Source: JACDBE01 sp963714055 (lineage in GTDB: Bacteria; Actinomycetota; Acidimicrobiia; Spongiisociales; UBA5794). Taken from it: a DNA stretch of 64,000 bases. Positions 62,277 through 64,000 of the stretch are shown in pieces (the first letter of the stretch is position 1; each line of letters opens with the position of its first letter). A model generated the notes under the pieces. It had not been told where the DNA came from. It did no database searches and worked only from the letters and a program-made list of their open reading frames with translations. The stretch is taken from NCBI GenBank assembly GCA_963714055.1, contig OY970227.1, positions 620,001 to 684,000 on the forward strand, given 5' to 3'. A program made the translations under genes and the position numbers.

Positions 62277-62475
62277 CCGATTCCTCGCGGACCTGACGCC
62301 TCCCCACCATTGGCCGCGTCACACAGCGCGGCCGTGCTCGGCCATGACCATTGGACGGTCTGGTGTGGGCCTGGCGCCCCGTGTGGACTCGCTGCTGCGT
62401 GCTGCGAGCCATCGTCGCCGCGGCGCCGCGGTGGAGAACGAGCCGCCGCGGCGCGGACCGTGCCGCGACCTTCCG

Positions 62476-62724
62476 CTATCGGGCGAACAGGCGACGCCAG
62501 CGTCCCACGGAGAGGAATTGGGTGTTGCCGGTCGAGTCGTCGACTCCGTCGTTGTCCGTGATCAGATAGGCGGCGCCGTCGGCAGCGATGCCGAAGCCCT
62601 CCGAGGGCCTGCTCTGCTGATCCTGGCCGGTCTGTGCTTCGGGAAACTCGATGCCTTCCGCCCGCAGGCAGGCGGTGAGCTCGGTGAACTGCTCCTCGAG
62701 AGTGGCAGGATCACCTCCGCCCGG
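62476..62724 (-). pseudogene. In-frame continuation of the lipoprotein after a stop codon
   Basis: Directly after TAA (62727-62725) the same frame stays open for 82 codons to TAG at 62478-62476. It encodes LEEQFTELTACLRAEGIEFP, then GFGIAADGAAYLITDNDGVDD and FLSVGRWRRLFAR. ELTACLRAEGIEFP resembles FNECLAEQGVDHQTLP in the lipoprotein itself. No start codon exists in this stretch, so it is either lost by nonsense mutation or reached by readthrough. Confidence 0.5.
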
Positions 62725-63063
62725 TTATTCGCCGAGCAAGGACATGCACTCCTCGAGTGCCGCGAGCGTCTCCTGGTCGAGGTCACCGTCGGGGCCGCCG
62801 TCGCCCGGCGGAGGAGTTTGGGCTTCATTCGTGGGAGCAACCGGTTGGCCGAAGCCGCCCTGGGGCAGGGTCTGATGGTCGACTCCCTGCTCGGCCAGGC
62901 ACTCGTTGAATGCGGCGAGCTCTTCCTCGGGCCCCGCGTCGGTGCCGGCCGCGGATGTCGTTGCGGTGTCCAGGTCGGATGCCTGGTCCTCGGCGGTGGC
63001 GGACTGGCCCCCGCAGGCGGCGAGGACGGCGATCAGCAGGACGGATGTTGCCAGACGTTTCAA
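62725..63063 (-). CDS. Small secreted lipoprotein
   Basis: The 112-residue product starts at TTG 63063 with AGGAG 9 nt upstream. The signal peptide LKRLATSVLLIAVLAACGG contains the lipobox LAAC, so the mature protein is probably lipid-anchored outside the membrane. The mature part is acidic and Gly/Pro-rich with FNECLAEQGVDHQTLP and LAALEECMSLL, a Cys-spaced motif seen in small actinobacterial lipoproteins. It is divergent from the HlyD-type adaptor at 63257, so it may share a regulatory region. The in-frame stop at 62725 may truncate a longer protein. Confidence 0.75.
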   Translation of the reverse strand: MKRLATSVLLIAVLAACGGQSATAEDQASDLDTATTSAAGTDAGPEEELAAFNECLAEQGVDHQTLPQGGFGQPVAPTNEAQTPPPGDGGPDGDLDQETLAALEECMSLLGE

Positions 63064-63256
63064 GAGTGGTGTCTCCTGGCTCGAGTGAGCGCATGCTCCA
63101 TCGGTCTCCTGTGGTGGGGCTGAGAACAGCCTGGGAATCCGCTCCGGGATTGAGGTGCCCGCTTCACAGGCACGCATGTGCTGGTTCCCAGCCGGCTCTA
63201 AGCCTGCATCCGTACGTTGCGCGCTTCGTAGACCGACAGAGAGCGAAGGGACACGT

Positions 63257-64000
63257 GTGACAACGACCGAGGCGGTGACAACCGACACCGACGAGGAATC
63301 CCCCGGCGTCCCGGCGCCGGCGCAGGGCCGAACGCGCCGCCGACGAGGCAAGTGGTGGCTCTTGCTCGGCGTCGTGCTCGTAGCCGCAGCCGGGTTCGCA
63401 CTGTGGTGGTTCGTGCTGAGGGCAGAGCCCGAGACCCAGCCCGCCACCTTCGAGACGGTCCAGCAGCTGACCGAGGTCTCCAGGGGGACCTACCGGTCCA
63501 CCGTCAGCGCCGAGGGGAGCGTGGCGGCGGCCGAGACCGAGGATCTCAGCTTCTCATCGGCGGGGACCGTCGTCGCGGTGCGAGTAGAAGTCGGCGACGT
63601 CGTCGAAGCCGGCGACTTCCTGGCCAGGATCGAATCCCCCGAGCTCGAAGCCACCGTCGCCGAGGCCCAGGCACAAAAGGACCAATTGGAAGCGCAGCTC
63701 GCCGACGACATCGACAACGACGCCTCCGATGAGCAGATCGCACTCGACGAAGCGAGGCTTGCCGTCGCGGCCGACCAGCTCGAATCGGCGGAAGACGCAC
63801 TGGCCGGGAGGCGTCTCGTCGCCGGGATGGATGGGACGGTCACCGAGGTGAACCTGACCGTGGGAGAGGAGCTCGCCAGTGGCGGCATCAGCGGGGTGAC
63901 CATGACCGGCTCGGGCAGTGGCAGCGGAAACTCGGCCGGTGCACTGGGCAGCGATACGGGACAACCTTCGACCGGGAGCGAAACGAGCACCGACAGCGCG
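63257..64000 (+). CDS. HlyD/RND-type periplasmic adaptor, N-terminal part (runs off window end)
   Basis: From GTG 63257 the visible 248 residues have a short cytoplasmic arm and one transmembrane helix (WWLLLGVVLVAAAGFALWWFV). A barrel-sandwich half-motif follows (SAEGSVAAAETEDLSFSSAGTVVAVRVEVGDVVEAGDFLARIES), then a coiled-coil hairpin (EATVAEAQAQKDQLEAQLADDI, DEARLAVAADQLESAEDAL). The returning half-motif is AGMDGTVTEVNLTVGEELASG. This is the adaptor of MacA/HlyD-type exporters. Ser/Gly-rich residues follow near 63900. The transporter partner probably lies beyond the window. Confidence 0.85.
   Translation, partial: MTTTEAVTTDTDEESPGVPAPAQGRTRRRRGKWWLLLGVVLVAAAGFALWWFVLRAEPETQPATFETVQQLTEVSRGTYRSTVSAEGSVAAAETEDLSFSSAGTVVAVRVEVGDVVEAGDFLARIESPELEATVAEAQAQKDQLEAQLADDIDNDASDEQIALDEARLAVAADQLESAEDALAGRRLVAGMDGTVTEVNLTVGEELASGGISGVTMTGSGSGSGNSAGALGSDTGQPSTGSETSTDSA

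Noticed and set aside
62344..63123. 259-codon + strand frame over the lipoprotein region
   Set aside because: The minus strand has a signal peptide, lipobox and ribosome-binding site; the + frame has no recognisable feature.

Overview
This 64 kb window is high-GC, densely packed DNA of actinobacterial type. It has many GTG and TTG starts and ATGA/GTGA gene overlaps, a luciferase-like (F420-type) oxidoreductase, several deazaflavin-dependent nitroreductase-family proteins and a NarL-type kinase next to a drug-type ABC transporter. The large secreted proteins built from CSLREC, beta-helix and Ig-like repeats suggest an environmental actinobacterium, possibly class Acidimicrobiia. That placement is inference: no rRNA or marker gene is present. 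No tRNA, rRNA, CRISPR array, integrase or intact transposase was seen.

Layout. 0-5 kb: the end of a TetR repressor, palindromic operators, a luciferase-like oxidoreductase, an aldo/keto reductase, three gene remnants and a single-chain EtfB-EtfA fusion. 5-10.5 kb: a secreted beta-propeller/PKD protein, an esterase-like hydrolase and a membrane alpha/beta-hydrolase. 11-16.2 kb: a carbohydrate cluster with two glycosyltransferases, a GH130-type phosphorylase and an alpha/alpha-barrel protein. 16.5-20 kb: a NarL-type two-component system followed by a two-gene ABC transporter. 20-34 kb: small redox and housekeeping genes. These include two paralogous TetR regulators with matching palindromic operators, a fusion of a degenerate PAP2 domain to a protein kinase, an ArsR-VOC pair, and three genes carrying apparent single-base frameshifts.

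34.9-59.6 kb is the most unusual part. It holds a secreted repeat protein and a roughly 5,090-residue modular surface protein on the minus strand (51,243 to 35,971), whose reading frame is broken five times by apparent 1-nt indels. Next come two divergent, related OmpR-family histidine kinases, one full response regulator and one receiver-only regulator. After these lies a tight operon of a 41-residue Arg/Ser-rich peptide, an ABC exporter, a non-RD protein kinase and a ParB-like protein. A 9-mer (GGTGATGAA) lies at similar distance and in the same orientation upstream of the secreted repeat protein, the giant gene (two copies) and the peptide operon. I infer that the local two-component system may drive a cell-surface regulon. 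59.7-61.1 kb is an arsenate module: an ArsR-phosphatase fusion and ArsC. 61-64 kb holds an uncharacterised protein, a lipoprotein interrupted by an in-frame stop, and the start of an HlyD-type adaptor that runs off the window.

Caution: at least seven and probably eight apparent frameshifts plus one in-frame stop occur in otherwise healthy genes. Either the assembly carries residual indel errors, as is common in uncorrected long-read data, or parts of this locus are decaying. Only raw reads can tell.
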